DNA from: Yamagishiella unicocca
Taxonomy: Eukaryota; Chlorophyta; Chlorophyceae; Chlamydomonadales; Volvocaceae
Direction: 5' to 3'
Assembly (NCBI GenBank): GCA_003116995.1
Contig: BDSL01000009.1
Location: forward strand, 1,240,001-1,304,000
Length of the DNA: 64,000 bases
Shown here: piece after piece, positions 12,601 through 23,500 of the stretch
How positions within the stretch are numbered: the first letter of the stretch is position 1
Layout: each line of letters starts with the position of its first letter
The notes under the pieces: generated by a model
What the model was told of the DNA's origin: nothing
Seen by the model: only the letters and a program-made list of their open reading frames with translations
Databases searched by the model: none
Translations under genes and position numbers: made by a program

Positions 12601-14977
12601 CGGAAGCGGGACTCCAGGGAGGCGCCGGGGGAGGCCATCGCGGCGCCGTCGTACGCCTTGACCAGGATGAACATGCAGTCCACAGACAGGCCCAGCAGGA
12701 CGTACGGCAGCGTCTGCGCAGGGCAGGCCATTGGGAAGGGACAGATAGGGCGGGCGTCAGCAGTCAGCGTCGAAGGTCGTTGTTGTGCAACGCTCAACAA
12801 CGTGAAGGACAGCGGCCCGCTCGGCACTCTTCCCTGCATCCCTACTCTCCTCGCACTCCCACTCTGCCCTAGCCCCGCCACGCACCTGCGACAGTGTGTT
12901 AAAAGGGCAGTTTAAGAGCAGCGACAGGCCGTATCCCGCCACCATGGCCAGCACAGCGCTGACCACACCCAGCAGAGCCAGGGAGCTGCGGGTGCCCACC
13001 AGGTGCCACCTGCAGACCAACATAGGCCCACAACAGCACCAGCATCAGTATCGTTCAAAAGCAATGTCTACTAGCAGCACTGGTCAGCATCAAGTATTGA
13101 GATCACCAGCAGTGTCGGTCAGCCACGCAAGATGCGCGCCAGACAACCAATAGGCGCGTTCACCGGTTGACCTCATTTTTGCCCAATGTATGGGTTTTCC
13201 TCGCAACTCACGCCCAATCCAGTCTTCTTCAGTCTCTTAACTTCCGACCAACGGATTTCGTCCCGACCCTACCCAACCCAAACCAACTCCACCTAGACAG
13301 GCCCATGATGGCAACGAGGACAAATATGAGGACCGACACGACGATGAGGTATAGATCGGCGGTTACGGAGCGAGCGACCTCATCATTGACGCTGTTGCCC
13401 TCGATGTACACGAGTGCGGTGTACTGGGCCTGCTCGGTCCACTCCTGGAGCACTTCCAAGAAATTGTCGTACCACAGGTCCTGCACGTTGTCCGGCAGAC
13501 TGTCCCGGAGATTGTAAACCTGGCTGACCACCACCGCCGAAGACATGTAGAACGGAGGGCTTGCGGGCTGGGGGTCCTCAACAAGGCTCAGCACGATGCC
13601 GCCGAAGATCGACAGAGTGGAGACGGACCTGCATTCGGGCAAGAGAAGGAGCAGGAATTTTCGTGAAAGGCCTGCTGTCGAGACTCCGCTTCAATTAGCA
13701 ACGGCCTCGGCGCGAGATCCGTCCTTATGGCTCGAAACCCACATGACTCGAAACCCACATGCCTGTCCGACCTCATCATCTTTGCCCCGTCGCCGAACAA
13801 TGCCCCAGCCCTTCGAAAGGGAGACCTACGAGTTGTCAGGAAAGCGCGGCTGGTTGACGGCTTGGATGAGTAGTTCAAGGTTCCCGGCTGTTGGGTCGGT
13901 TGCGGAGCCGTTGACGCTCGCCAGGTAGGTGTCGAAGCTCATGTTCCACAGGAAGAGGGGCCTGAACGGGCAGCAGCGGAGACGACGGCGGGGGTCAATG
14001 ATGTTCAACACAGGACAGGTAAGGAATATGCCCGCACATAACGAAAATCGTCATCAGCCGCTGCTTGCCCGTCGCGCCTTATCCCTCCGCCTAGACAGCC
14101 ACTTACCCCGCATATGCGCAGTCGCCGTTGTAGTTGGTATCACACACGTCCTCCCACGTGTAGGTGACGCCGCCGTCGTTGATCACGATACCTCTCACCG
14201 CTGCGTCTACCTGAAACATCTCCCAGAACACCTGCGAGGGCCAGGTAGTTCAGTGGCTCATTCCGAACCTCGAAGCCCCGCGCGCCGTGTCGCCACCTGC
14301 CGATCCACATGCGCCATGACGGAACTGTTTCCGGTACGACGCGGTAGCGCTGCCTGGCGAATGTCTGCAAACCCCTAGATAAGCTCACCGGCAGCTGCAG
14401 CGCATTGTTGCCGTACTGCAGTTGGCGGCTCGGTAGGATGGAGGCCATGAACTGTCCGGCAGGGAGCGGGGGATGGGGATGCCCAAGCGCATGGTTTGGC
14501 GTGGTCAGGAAACACCAGGCTCGTGCTGCCCGACGCCTGCCTAGGTGGAGCCCCACCTTACCTGCGCGGCACCGCCGCCACTGTCATAATTTGCCGAAAC
14601 CCAATCCTCGTCGTGCATCGACTGGGAGTTCTGGGGCACCCTGCGTGGCCGGGCAGCCGAAGCGAACCACTGTATCAGGGCGTCGAAAGTAAAAACGGAA
14701 TTACCGCGACGAAAGTAAAAACGGAACAATCTTACCAAAGCTTGTCACCATCGCTGACGATGCGGAAGCGAGCCCATCCAGCGCCAGCGACCGCAGCTGC
14801 CAAAATGCTGAGCACAACGACCCAAACCGGGCTTCGAGCAGCGAAGGCTCCTATCCCGCCATTAGCCCGACTGAGCTTCCCTTGTACGCCAAGAATGACT
14901 TTCTCGTAGCCATCTGACAACCGAGACAGGCAGGAGGAGCAGCGATTGCCGGTAGTTTCGTCCCCCCCTTCCGCCAT
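9645..14977 (-). CDS. Patched/RND-type permease with sterol-sensing-domain layout (paralogue 1)
   Basis: Complete 15-exon model, 1017 residues: 14977-14736, 14640-14562, 14451-14389, 14231-14107, 13961-13830, 13628-13293, 13009-12886, 12713-12450, 12282-11785, 11644-11475, 11329-11170, 11018-10769, 10563-10361, 10207-10036, 9880-9645 (TAA). Every junction is GT-AG and the phases close. Twelve hydrophobic segments are arranged 1+5 and 1+5: TM1 near residue 50, a large lumenal loop, TM2-6 at about 305-465 (sterol-sensing-domain position), TM7 near 575, a second large loop, TM8-12 at about 830-980. TM4 carries GLSVD and TM10 GLSVDY, where the RND/Patched/NPC1 superfamily has its conserved membrane acidic residue. 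A GDKLWVP motif follows TM1, as in Patched-related proteins. A cysteine cluster (CLCC) just after TM6 could be S-acylated. Members of the family move sterols or other lipids using ion gradients; substrate and membrane here are unknown. The start is the first ATG in frame upstream of TM1. Confidence 0.87.
10605..10687. repeat. Tandem duplication of about 42 bp in an intron
   Basis: Two near-identical copies of GCTGCGGGTTGCCGCCATGT followed by CCTA(T/A)TTAAGACCCACCCAC lie in the intron between the twelfth (11018-10769) and thirteenth (10563-10361) exons of the Patched-type gene. They differ at one base. No coding role. Confidence 0.8.
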
Positions 14978-15780
14978 TGCCAAGGACAGCTTAGAAATCT
15001 CTACGAGTCGCTGTGTAATGCGTGCGTCACAATGTAAGAAAATAATCGCAATCAGCAATAACTCGTATGAACCTGCTTTGAGGCTAAAGTTTGGTTCCGG
15101 TAATAGGCTGCTACGGGAGGTTGAGATCCTGATATCTAATGATTCGTGTGATAGTATATACAGAAGCAGCGATTTATTATATACTACTCTATCATCTAAC
15201 TTTACTATGAGGCGCCCCTTGCCTGGTCACTGCATCAACATGGTACGACATTATCCTGGCCAGCAGCTTCAAATTCGGTTGGCGCCGCGCAACGTCTGGC
15301 ATCTGCCTTGCAGCGTATACGAAGCCTTGCTCCATCTTTCCGTCGCTTTCAATGGGTAGCTATTCCATGCTGGTTATGGACATTCTGGCCTTTTGCGTTG
15401 ACGCCTCGTCGCACGGCCCACGGTGTCATTTATCGGGTTTCGTATGGCATCGGGCTCACGGGACCAGGCCAGGCTGGGGATAAAAAGCTTTAAGATCCTA
15501 AGCACAGCGTTATAAATTGTCCCAGGAAGTTCCAGTTCCGGCTAGCCTGCGATTTGTTTGCAGCTGAAAGCCAGATGTGTTGCAAAGCGTTTTGTGCGCA
15601 CGCCTACATTTGCTCGCCCTACTTTATTCGGCAGTTCTCTGTGACGTTGCAACGACTATTTGCATCCTATTTTGGGGTCAAGACCTGCTAGCGTGCCAAG
15701 GAGAGGAACCTCATTTAGGGGGTGCCGAGAAGTAAGGGGGTCCAACCGTTGCGCAGTATTTGAGTCTCTACCCGCGTATC
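14978..15780. other. 5' flank of the Patched-type gene, AT-richer
   Basis: This stretch of about 800 bp separates the start codon at 14977 from the duplicated exon copy. It includes an AT-rich segment at about 15120-15210 (runs such as TTATTATATACTACTC). I see no additional exon and no certain promoter element. Confidence 0.4.
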
Positions 15781-16237
15781 GGAGACGGACCTGCATTCGA
15801 ATGCGAGAAGGAGCAGGAATTTCCGTGAAGGGCCTGCCTTGGGAGGGCAGTGGTGCTGTCCCGGCTGCCATCGTCCCCCTGCTTTATTTAGAGACAATCC
15901 CAGCCACAAAACACACATGGTCATCAAACCGCATGGCTCGAAACCCATATGGCTTGGAACCCGTATCGGTCGAACCCGATGTAGATTGAAACCCACATGC
16001 ATGTCTCATCTTCACCCCGCACTCAAGAATGCCCCAGCCCTTCGAAGGGGAGACATACGAGTATAACGAGTTGTCAGGGAAGCGCGGCTGGTTGGTGGCT
16101 TGGATTAGTTCAAGGTTCCCGGCTGTTGGGTCGGTTGCGGAGCCGTTGATGCTCGCCAGGTAGGTGTCGAAGCTCATGTTCCACAGGAAGAGGGGCCTAA
16201 ATGGGCAGCAGTGGAGAAGGGCGACGGCGGGAGACAA
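15781..16237 (-). pseudogene. Duplicated copy of exon 5 (with flanking intron) of the Patched-type gene
   Basis: This segment closely matches 13621-13997, which holds the fifth exon and parts of both flanking introns of the downstream gene. The exon-like part is 16196-16059. It still has an AG acceptor, an open frame and a possible GTATGT donor, and encodes the same PLFLWNMSFDTYLAS stretch with one V/I change. It lacks one of two adjacent Leu codons and gains nine bases (three codons) near its 3' end. Its length (138 nt) keeps the phase of the original 132-nt exon. It lies about 1.1 kb upstream of the gene's start codon on the same strand, so it is probably a relic of a partial tandem duplication; use as an alternative exon cannot be excluded from sequence. 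Confidence 0.75.
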
Positions 16238-16536
16238 TCATGCTTTTAAATGCTGGGCCACCGCTCATCCCGCAAATTGAGGCGTTTCGTTTTGAAGAAG
16301 TGAAGGTTAGGGGACGGGTCGTGGGGATCGCGGAGCTGCCGCCCCGCTCCCCCACGATCCTCCCCTCTTTTGTTGCGGCGTCAATAGGGGAATGATTGGG
16401 GAAAGGTATTATAATACAAAAAACCAAAAGTCTGAAATACGATCTGTGCGCGAAATGAATAGTGCGACGGGAGTATGCCCTAAGAGCGCAAAGTTAGCGC
16501 TGAATAAAATAATAAAAAAACAACAATCTTTATGCG

Positions 16537-16589
16537 AAAGTAACGTGCTACCATGGGAGTGGCCAGTTCACATGGTAGCACGTTACTTT
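16537..16589. repeat. Perfect 19-bp inverted repeat (hairpin), 15-nt loop
   Basis: AAAGTAACGTGCTACCATG at 16537-16555 is followed after 15 nt by its exact reverse complement at 16571-16589. An A-rich stretch (AATAAAATAATAAAAAAAC) lies just upstream. A transcript would form a stable 19-bp stem. It might be a transcript-end structure, the palindromic end of a small transposon, or a small-RNA precursor; the sequence alone does not decide. Confidence 0.85.
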
Positions 16590-18217
16590 GGCAGAGAGAG
16601 GTGCATGGACACAAGAAGCAGCCAAGGCATGCTGAAGACTCCCAGAACCACCCCCACTGAGGTTTTGAGTGTCAGTCACCCCGTGAAGTAGATGCGCCAG
16701 CAGCAGTACCATGTGCCCCCGACTGGGGCCATGATCGCTGCCGTCGCCACCACCATCAGCAACAGCATCCCGTTTAGCATATTTGCCCTTTGGGTTGCAA
16801 CCCCAGGACCCGCCCTTTTTTTCCCGGCGGCAGTTCAATACGAATCAACCACAGTGGTTGCCTGGTGGCGTGTAAGGCGCTGGATGACAGCATCTGAAAG
16901 GTCGGGGTTAAGTTTTTTTAGGTCTTCTGGATGTCAGAAGCTGTATTTAGGGTTTCTAGCGGCTTGGCCAACGTTGAGAGAGACGAACAAGATATATAAG
17001 ACGAGGATAACAATAGCAGGCGACAGGATTGAACGACATGGCCGTGGCGTTGACCGCGGACCGAATCGACGTGGGGCAGAACCAGCGGCAGGTTCTGGCG
17101 GCCCTGAAGCAGAACAATGGCATACGTAAATAGGTGCAAAAGTACGTATGGGTAGTTGCAAAAAGTACAGTGGGTCAGAAAATGTGGGCATCATGTCGAC
17201 ATTGACTCGGGAAACCTACCAGTAGGCGATGACGACGTCATAGCGAATTGTAGCATAGCTGCGCCAATGACGAATCGAAATAGCGTTGTCCGCATGGCCT
17301 TGTGCCAAAGGGCGTCAGTTTTTTAGGTCGTCCGACGGGATGTGGTATGAAAATTTTATAGGGGCCGCTGCTCAAAGCGGCATACTCGACAATTGACTTT
17401 GTTGTGGTGCATGCATGGCTTTATATTGGAATAGGAGCGCTACAGAGAGCGCCCCGGAGAGCTTCGCACGGCGCTCGTCCTCACTGTGGATCCGGAGCTT
17501 GTCCCGGCGACCAGGAAGGCGGAACCGAGGCCGTGGAAACGCGCACTGAGGAGCAGTTCCTTGTAGAACTGACGTCGTGAATGAAAAGGGCATAATTGAT
17601 AACCTGGGATACGAAACTTCCGGGGATGATGGCGGCCATCTGCCAGTAATGTTGGTGCGGGCAAGGGACGAATCCCAGGAAAAGAAGCTTGCGTACAAAC
17701 AGAAAGCGTTTAAAGTAAAGAGAAGGAGAAGAAAAGAAGGAGAACTAAAGGTGTAGCGCGGCCAAGCGGGCATGCAGCTATGAAAGGATGGAAGGGAGGC
17801 GAAAGAGCAAGGTGGTGACTTGCGTTTGGAACAATGGAAAGAGATAAGGTCATAGAGACATAATAAAAGAAATGCAAGGCAAATGGCGCCGCCATAAGGC
17901 AGGCGACGATAGGAATTCCCGAGGGCCCGATTTGTCTAGACATGTGGGCCATAAACAGGGTCCGGCGGACCCGGATTGTACGACCGGCGGACCGAAGGCG
18001 GACCTGATTTATGTGCCTTCAGGTCCGCCGGCCATCTGAGCTGTCATAAACACCCAAAAACTGAAGTATTCGCATGGTCTACAAGTGTTATAAGTAAGAC
18101 TTTTCACGACGAACCTATGGACAAAGAATTGCGCCTTTTAGGTTCGCGTTTAGGCATAGGTCTGACTTTGACTGACAGCAGGACACTTTGTCAAGACATT
18201 GTAGTATACTCGGTTAA

Positions 18218-18225
18218 CATAAAAG
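18218..18225 (+). promoter_or_regulatory. Possible TATA box of the recombinase-like gene
   Basis: CATAAAAG lies about 45-52 bp upstream of the ATG at 18270, a usual distance for a short 5' UTR. Only position and composition support it. Confidence 0.3.
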
Positions 18226-18269
18226 TATCTCACGCAAAGTAAGGGGACTCGCGCAAGGTAAACGCTCCG

Positions 18270-19360
18270 ATGGCGGGAGCGGCTCGCGCCTTGGAACGCG
18301 AGTGGGATAACGCATTGGATAATGGAGAAGAAGTTTTGTTGGAGGATGCTAATGGTGAACAGAAAAAGCGGTAAGAAAGATGGATGTAGCCGTTCAACCA
18401 TGGCGCGCGCACTCAACCCAGAAGCCCCGCCCAATTAACAATGGTAATAAAAAGTCATCCTGTGTATGCAGGTTTGCCTATGACTCCGACGCGCGAGCGG
18501 ATCTCGCGGAACGCACGAAGGTGTCCGGGAAGCCGAACACAAAGAGGACCTACGACTCACAGCTCAACAAGCTCTTGGTTGGTACTGCACAGGGCACAAA
18601 TGAAATATGGAATGAAATGTGTTTGGGGGAGCGAGGGGGAGCGTGAGGGAACATGTTTTGCGGTCTGGAGTGTGGGGGGAAGGAGGGCCAGGGTTTTGGA
18701 CGGCACGAGTGTGTTTGGCAACGAATCAAACGGTTATTGACAGCCTGTTACATGCCCGTGCGTTGCAGGCTCTATGCCAGAAAAAGGACGTCGACATGGG
18801 GAAGACCTTCGGCAGGGAGCTTGGTGCCCTCGCAGGAGTCCTGTTCAAGCAGCTCGCAGAGGAGAAGGTACAAGCAGGGTCCATAATTACAATGAACATT
18901 ATCTTCCCCATGGAATGCATATAACAAGGATGTTGTACTTGCACAGGTTGGCTTCAAAACGCTTGAGGGAGTGCGCAGCGCTATCGTGAAATTGGACAAA
19001 ACCAACCGCCTGACACTGCCGACCGCCTCGGACGAGCCCGCTGTCTCAGCTGTGGAGGAGTTTATGCATGAGTACGAACTGGCCAAGGAAATATGTCTTG
19101 GCAAGAAGGGCTCAAAGTAAGATAGACCCCCAGAGTTGTTCTCGTGGGGGAGGAGGCCTTACTAAGTTCCTGTCTTTTTCCAGGCGCACGCGTGACCCAC
19201 ACGCCCAGACGGTGAATGACGCTTACGACGAGGACCAGATTGGCAGGGTGTTCTCGCTGATGGCGTCTGGCACCGCTGCGATGCAGAGACTCGGATGGAA
19301 GTCGCTCTACCGGGTGTCGCTTGGGCAGTGTACCGTGCAGCTGCTTCACCACACGGTCAC
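18270..19360 (+). CDS. N-terminal part of a possible tyrosine recombinase (Crypton-like), interrupted by a repeat array
   Basis: Exons 18270-18370, 18472-18577, 18769-18867, 18947-19116 and 19184 to about 19350 join in frame with GT-AG junctions (the second donor, GTTGGT, is weak). The product begins MAGAARALEREWDNAL and contains NTKRTYDSQLNKLL, LAGVLFKQLAEEKVGFKTLE and VRSAIVKLDKTNRL. That pattern resembles the SAM-like core-binding domain of tyrosine recombinases, as encoded by Crypton-type transposons. The catalytic half (R...HxxR...Y) is not visible. After SLYRVSLGQ the frame enters the 120-bp array in a frame different from the array's best coding frame, so the gene is probably truncated by the array. 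It could instead be a host gene of unknown function; the family call is tentative. Confidence 0.45.
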
Positions 19361-20525
19361 CGCTCATGGACTTGCGCGGCCTCACGGGGGCAGCTGGCGG
19401 CAGCGGCGTGGGCGGCTTGGCGTTTGCCGGCGCGCCAGGCCTCACGCCCGGCAGGCAGCAGCAGCTGGCGCAAGCCTCGCCGCTCATGGACTTGCGCGGC
19501 CTCACGGGGGTAGCTGGCGGCAGCGGCGTGGGCGGCTTGGCGTTTGCCGGCGCGCCAGGCCTCACGCCCGGCGGGCAGCAGCAGCTGGCGCAAGCCTCGC
19601 CGCTCATGGACTTGCGCGGCCTCACGGGGGTACCTGGCGGCAGCGGCGTGGGCGGCTTGGCGTTTGCCGGCGCGCCAGGCCTCACGCCCGGCGGGCAGCA
19701 GCAGCTGGCGCAAGCCTCGCCGCTCATGGACTTGCGCGGCCTCACGGGGGTAGCTGGCGGCAGCGGCGTGGGCGGCTTGGCGTTTGCCGGCGCGCCAGGC
19801 CTCACGCCCGGCAGGCAGCAGCAGCTGGCGCAAGCCTCGCCGCTCATGGACTTGCGCGGCCTCACGGGGGTAGCTGGCGGCAGCGGCGTGGGCGGCTTGG
19901 CGTTTGCCGGCGCGCCAGGCCTCACGCCCGGCAGGCAGCAGCAGCTGGCGCAAGCCTCGCCGCTCATGGACTTGCGCGGCCTCACGGGGGTAGCTGGCGG
20001 CAGCGGCGTGGGCGGCTTGGCGTTTGCCGGCGCGCCAGGCCTCACGCCCGGCGGGCAGCAGCAGCTGGCGCAAGCCTCGCCGCTCATGGACTTGCGCGGC
20101 CTCACGGGGGTAGCTGGCGGCAGCGGCGTGGGCGGCTTGGCGTTTGCCGGCGCGCCAGGCCTCACGCCCGGCGGGCAGCAGCAGCTGGCGCAAGCCTCGC
20201 CGCTCATGGACTTGCGCGGCCTCACGGGGGCAGCTGGCGGCAGCGGCGTGGGCGGCTTGGCGTTTGCCGGCGCGCCAGGCCTCACGCCCGGCGGGCAGCA
20301 GCAGCTGGCGCAAGCCTCGCCGCTCATGGACTTGCGCGGCCTCACGGGGGTAGCTGGCGGCAGCGGCGTGGGCGGCTTGGCGTTTGCCGGCGCGCCAGGC
20401 CTCACGCCCGGCGGGCAGCAGCAGCTGGCGCAAGCCTCGCCGCTCATGGACTTGCGCGGCCTCACGGGGGTAGCTGGCGGCAGCGGCGTGGGCGGCTTGG
20501 CGTTTGCCGGCGCGCCAGGCCTCAC
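19361..20525. repeat. 120-bp tandem repeat, 9.7 copies, no length variation
   Basis: Copies begin with CGCTCATGGACTTGCGCGGC and are spaced at exactly 120 bp, differing at only a few positions (GCAGGCAG/GCGGGCAG; GCAGCT/GTAGCT/GTACCT). Because 120 is a multiple of three, several frames stay open. The plus frame reading SPLMDLRGLTGVAGGSGVGG has the GC-rich codon pattern of real genes here and would give a 40-residue Gly/Ala/Gln repeat. The array may be an expanded coding repeat or a satellite; the upstream recombinase-like exon enters it in another frame. Confidence 0.95.
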
Positions 20526-23500
20526 CAGCTCTCAAATATCATACGAGGCACTAGTTGGGCGCGGCGGCGGTGGCCTAGGGTCGCGTACGGCAACAATCGG
20601 GCACTTTCCCTCTCCCAGCCCCTCCAGCAGCAAGGGAGCGCCTGGACCGCCGAAAGCGGGTTTGCTCTCCTGGTTAAAGCCAGGCCAGCCCCCCGCGCCC
20701 CACCAGCTCTCAAATATCATACGAGGCACTAGTTGGGAGCGGCGGCGGTGGCTTAGGGTCGCGTACGGCAACAATCGGGCACTTTCCCTCTCCCAGCCCC
20801 TCCAGCAGCAAGGGAGCGCCTGGACCGCCGAAAGCGGGTTTGCTCTCCTGGTTAAAGCCAGGCCAGCCCCCCGCGCCCCACCAGCACTCAAATATCATAC
20901 TAGGCACTAGTTGGGCGCGGCGGCGGTGGCCTAGGGTCGCGTACGGCAACAATCGGGCACTTTCCCTCTCCCAGCCCCTCCAGCAGCAAGGGAGCGCCTG
21001 GACCGCCGAAAGCGGGTTTGCTCTCCTGGTTAAAGCCAGGCCAGCCCCCCGCGCCCCACCAGCTCTCAAATATCATACGAGGCACTAGTTGGGAGCGGCG
21101 GCGGTGGCTTAGGGTCGCGTACGGCAACAATCGGGCACTTTCCCTCTCCCAGCCCCTCCAGCAGCAAGGGAGCGCCTGGACCGCCGAAAGCGGGTTTGCT
21201 CTCCTGGTTAAAGCCAGACCAGCCCCCCGCGCCCCACCAGCTCTCAAATATCATACTAGGCACTAGTTGGGCGCGGCGGCGGTGGCCTAGGGTCGCGTAC
21301 GGCAACAATCGGGCACTTTCCCTCTCCCAGCCCCTCCAGCAGCAAGGGAGCGCCTGGACCGCCGAAAGCGGGTTTGCTCTCCTGGTTAAAGCCAGGCCAG
21401 CCCCCCGCGCCCCACCAGCTCTCAAATATCATACGAGGCACTAGTTGGGAGCGGCGGCGGTGGCTTAGGGTCGCGTACGGCAACAATCGGGCACTTTCCC
21501 TCTCCCAGCCCCTCCAGCAGCAAGGGAGCGCCTGGACCGCCGAAAGCGGGTTTGCTCTCCTGGTTAAAGCCAGGCCAGCCCCCCGCGCCCCACCAGCTCT
21601 CAAATATCATACGAGGCACTAGTTGGGCGCGGCGGCGGTGGCCTAGGGTCGCGTACGGCAACAATCGGGCACTTTCCCTCTCCGGGCACTTTCCCTCTCC
21701 CAGCCCCTCCAGCAGCAAGGGAGCGCCTGGACCGCCGAAAGCGGGTTTGCTCTCCTGGTTAAAGCCAGACCAGCCCCCCGCGCCCCACCAGCTCTCAAAT
21801 ATCATACTAGGCACTAGTTGGGAGCGGCGGCGGTGGCCTAGGGTCGCGTACGGCAACAATCGGGCACTTTCCCTCTCCCAGCCCCTCCAGCAGCAAGGGA
21901 GCGCCTGGACCGCCGAAAGCGGGTTTGCTCTCCTGGTTAAAGCCAGGCCAGCCCCCCGCGCCCCACCAGCTCTCAAATATCATACTAGGCACTAGTTGGG
22001 CGCGGCGGCGGTGGCCTAGGGTCGCGTACGGCAACAATCGGGCACTTTCCCTCTCCCAGCCCCTCCAGCAGCAAGGGAGCGCCTGGACCGCCGAAAGCGG
22101 GTTTGCTCTCCTGGTTAAAGCCAGGCCAGCCCCCCGCGCCCCACCAGCTCTCAAATATCATACGAGGCACTAGTTGGGAGCGGCGGCGGTGGCTTAGGGT
22201 CGCGTACGGCAACAATCGGGCACTTTCCCTCTCCCAGCCCCTCCAGCAGCAAGGGAGCGCCTGGACCGCCGAAAGCGGGTTTGCTCTCCTGGTTAAAGCC
22301 AGGCCAGCCCCCCGCGCCCCACCAGCTCTCAAATATCATACGAGGCACTAGTTGGGCGCGGCGGCGGTGGCCTAGGGTCGCGTACGGCAACAATCGGGCA
22401 CTTTCCTCTCCGGCACTTCCCTCTCCCAGCCCCTCCAGCAGCAAGGGAGCGCCTGGACCGCCGAAAGCGGGTTTGCTCTCCTGGTTAAAGCCAGACCAGC
22501 CCCCCGCGCCCCACCAGCTCTCAAATATCATACTAGGCACTAGTTGGGAGCGGCGGCGGTGGCCTAGGGTCGCGTACGGCAACAATCGGGCACTTTCCCT
22601 CTCCCAGCCCCTCCAGCAGCAAGGGAGCGCCTGGACCGCCGAAAGCGGGTTTGCTCTCCTGGTTAAAGCCAGGCCAGCCCCCCGCGCCCCACCAGCTCTC
22701 AAATATCATACGAGGCACTAGTTGGGGCGGCGGCGGTGGCTTAGGGTCGCGTACGGCAACAATCGGGCACTTTCCCTCTCCCAGCCCCTCCAGCAGCAAG
22801 GGAGCGCCTGGACCGCCGAAAGCGGGTTTGCTCTCCTGGTTAAAGCCAGGCCAGCCCCCCGCGCCCCACCAGCTCTCAAATATCATACGAGGCACTAGTT
22901 GGGCGCGGCGGCGGTGGCCTAGGGTCGCGTACGGCAACAATCGGGCACTTTCCCTCTCCCAGCCCCTCCAGCAGCAAGGGAGCGCCTGGACCGCCGAAAG
23001 CGGGTTTGCTCTCCTGGTTAAAGCCAGACCAGCCCCCCGCGCCCCACCAGCTCTCAAATATCATACTAGGCACTAGTTGGGAGCGGCGGCGGTGGCCTAG
23101 GGTCGCGTACGGCAACAATCGGGCACTTTCCCTCTCCCAGCCCCTCCAGCAGCAAGGGAGCGCCTGGACCGCCGAAAGCGGGTTTGCTCTCCTGGTTAAA
23201 GCCAGGCCAGCCCCCCGCGCCCCACCAGCTCTCAAATATCATACGAGGCACTAGTTGGGCGCGGCGGCGGTGGCCTAGGGTCGCGTACGGCAACAATCGG
23301 GCACTTTCCCTCTCCGGGCACTTTCCCTCTCCCAGCCCCTCCAGCAGCAAGGGAGCGCCTGGACCGCCGAAAGCGGGTTTGCTCTCCTGGTTAAAGCCAG
23401 ACCAGCCCCCCGCGCCCCACCAGCTCTCAAATATCATACTAGGCACTAGTTGGGAGCGGCGGCGGTGGCCTAGGGTCGCGTACGGCAACAATCGGGCACT

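Larger units (their letters stand above)
16238..18269. other. Intergenic with hairpin and possible small gene start
   Basis: No supported multi-exon gene. The stretch contains a perfect 19-bp inverted repeat (listed separately). On the plus strand a TATATAAG box at 16993-17000 lies 38-45 bp upstream of an ATG at 17038, which opens a 31-codon frame ending TAG at 17131-17133, or splicing at a GTAAAT donor just before it. On the minus strand a 34-residue hydrophobic frame beginning MLNGMLLLMVVATAA lies at about 16690-16795. Neither could be extended into a gene. Confidence 0.3.
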
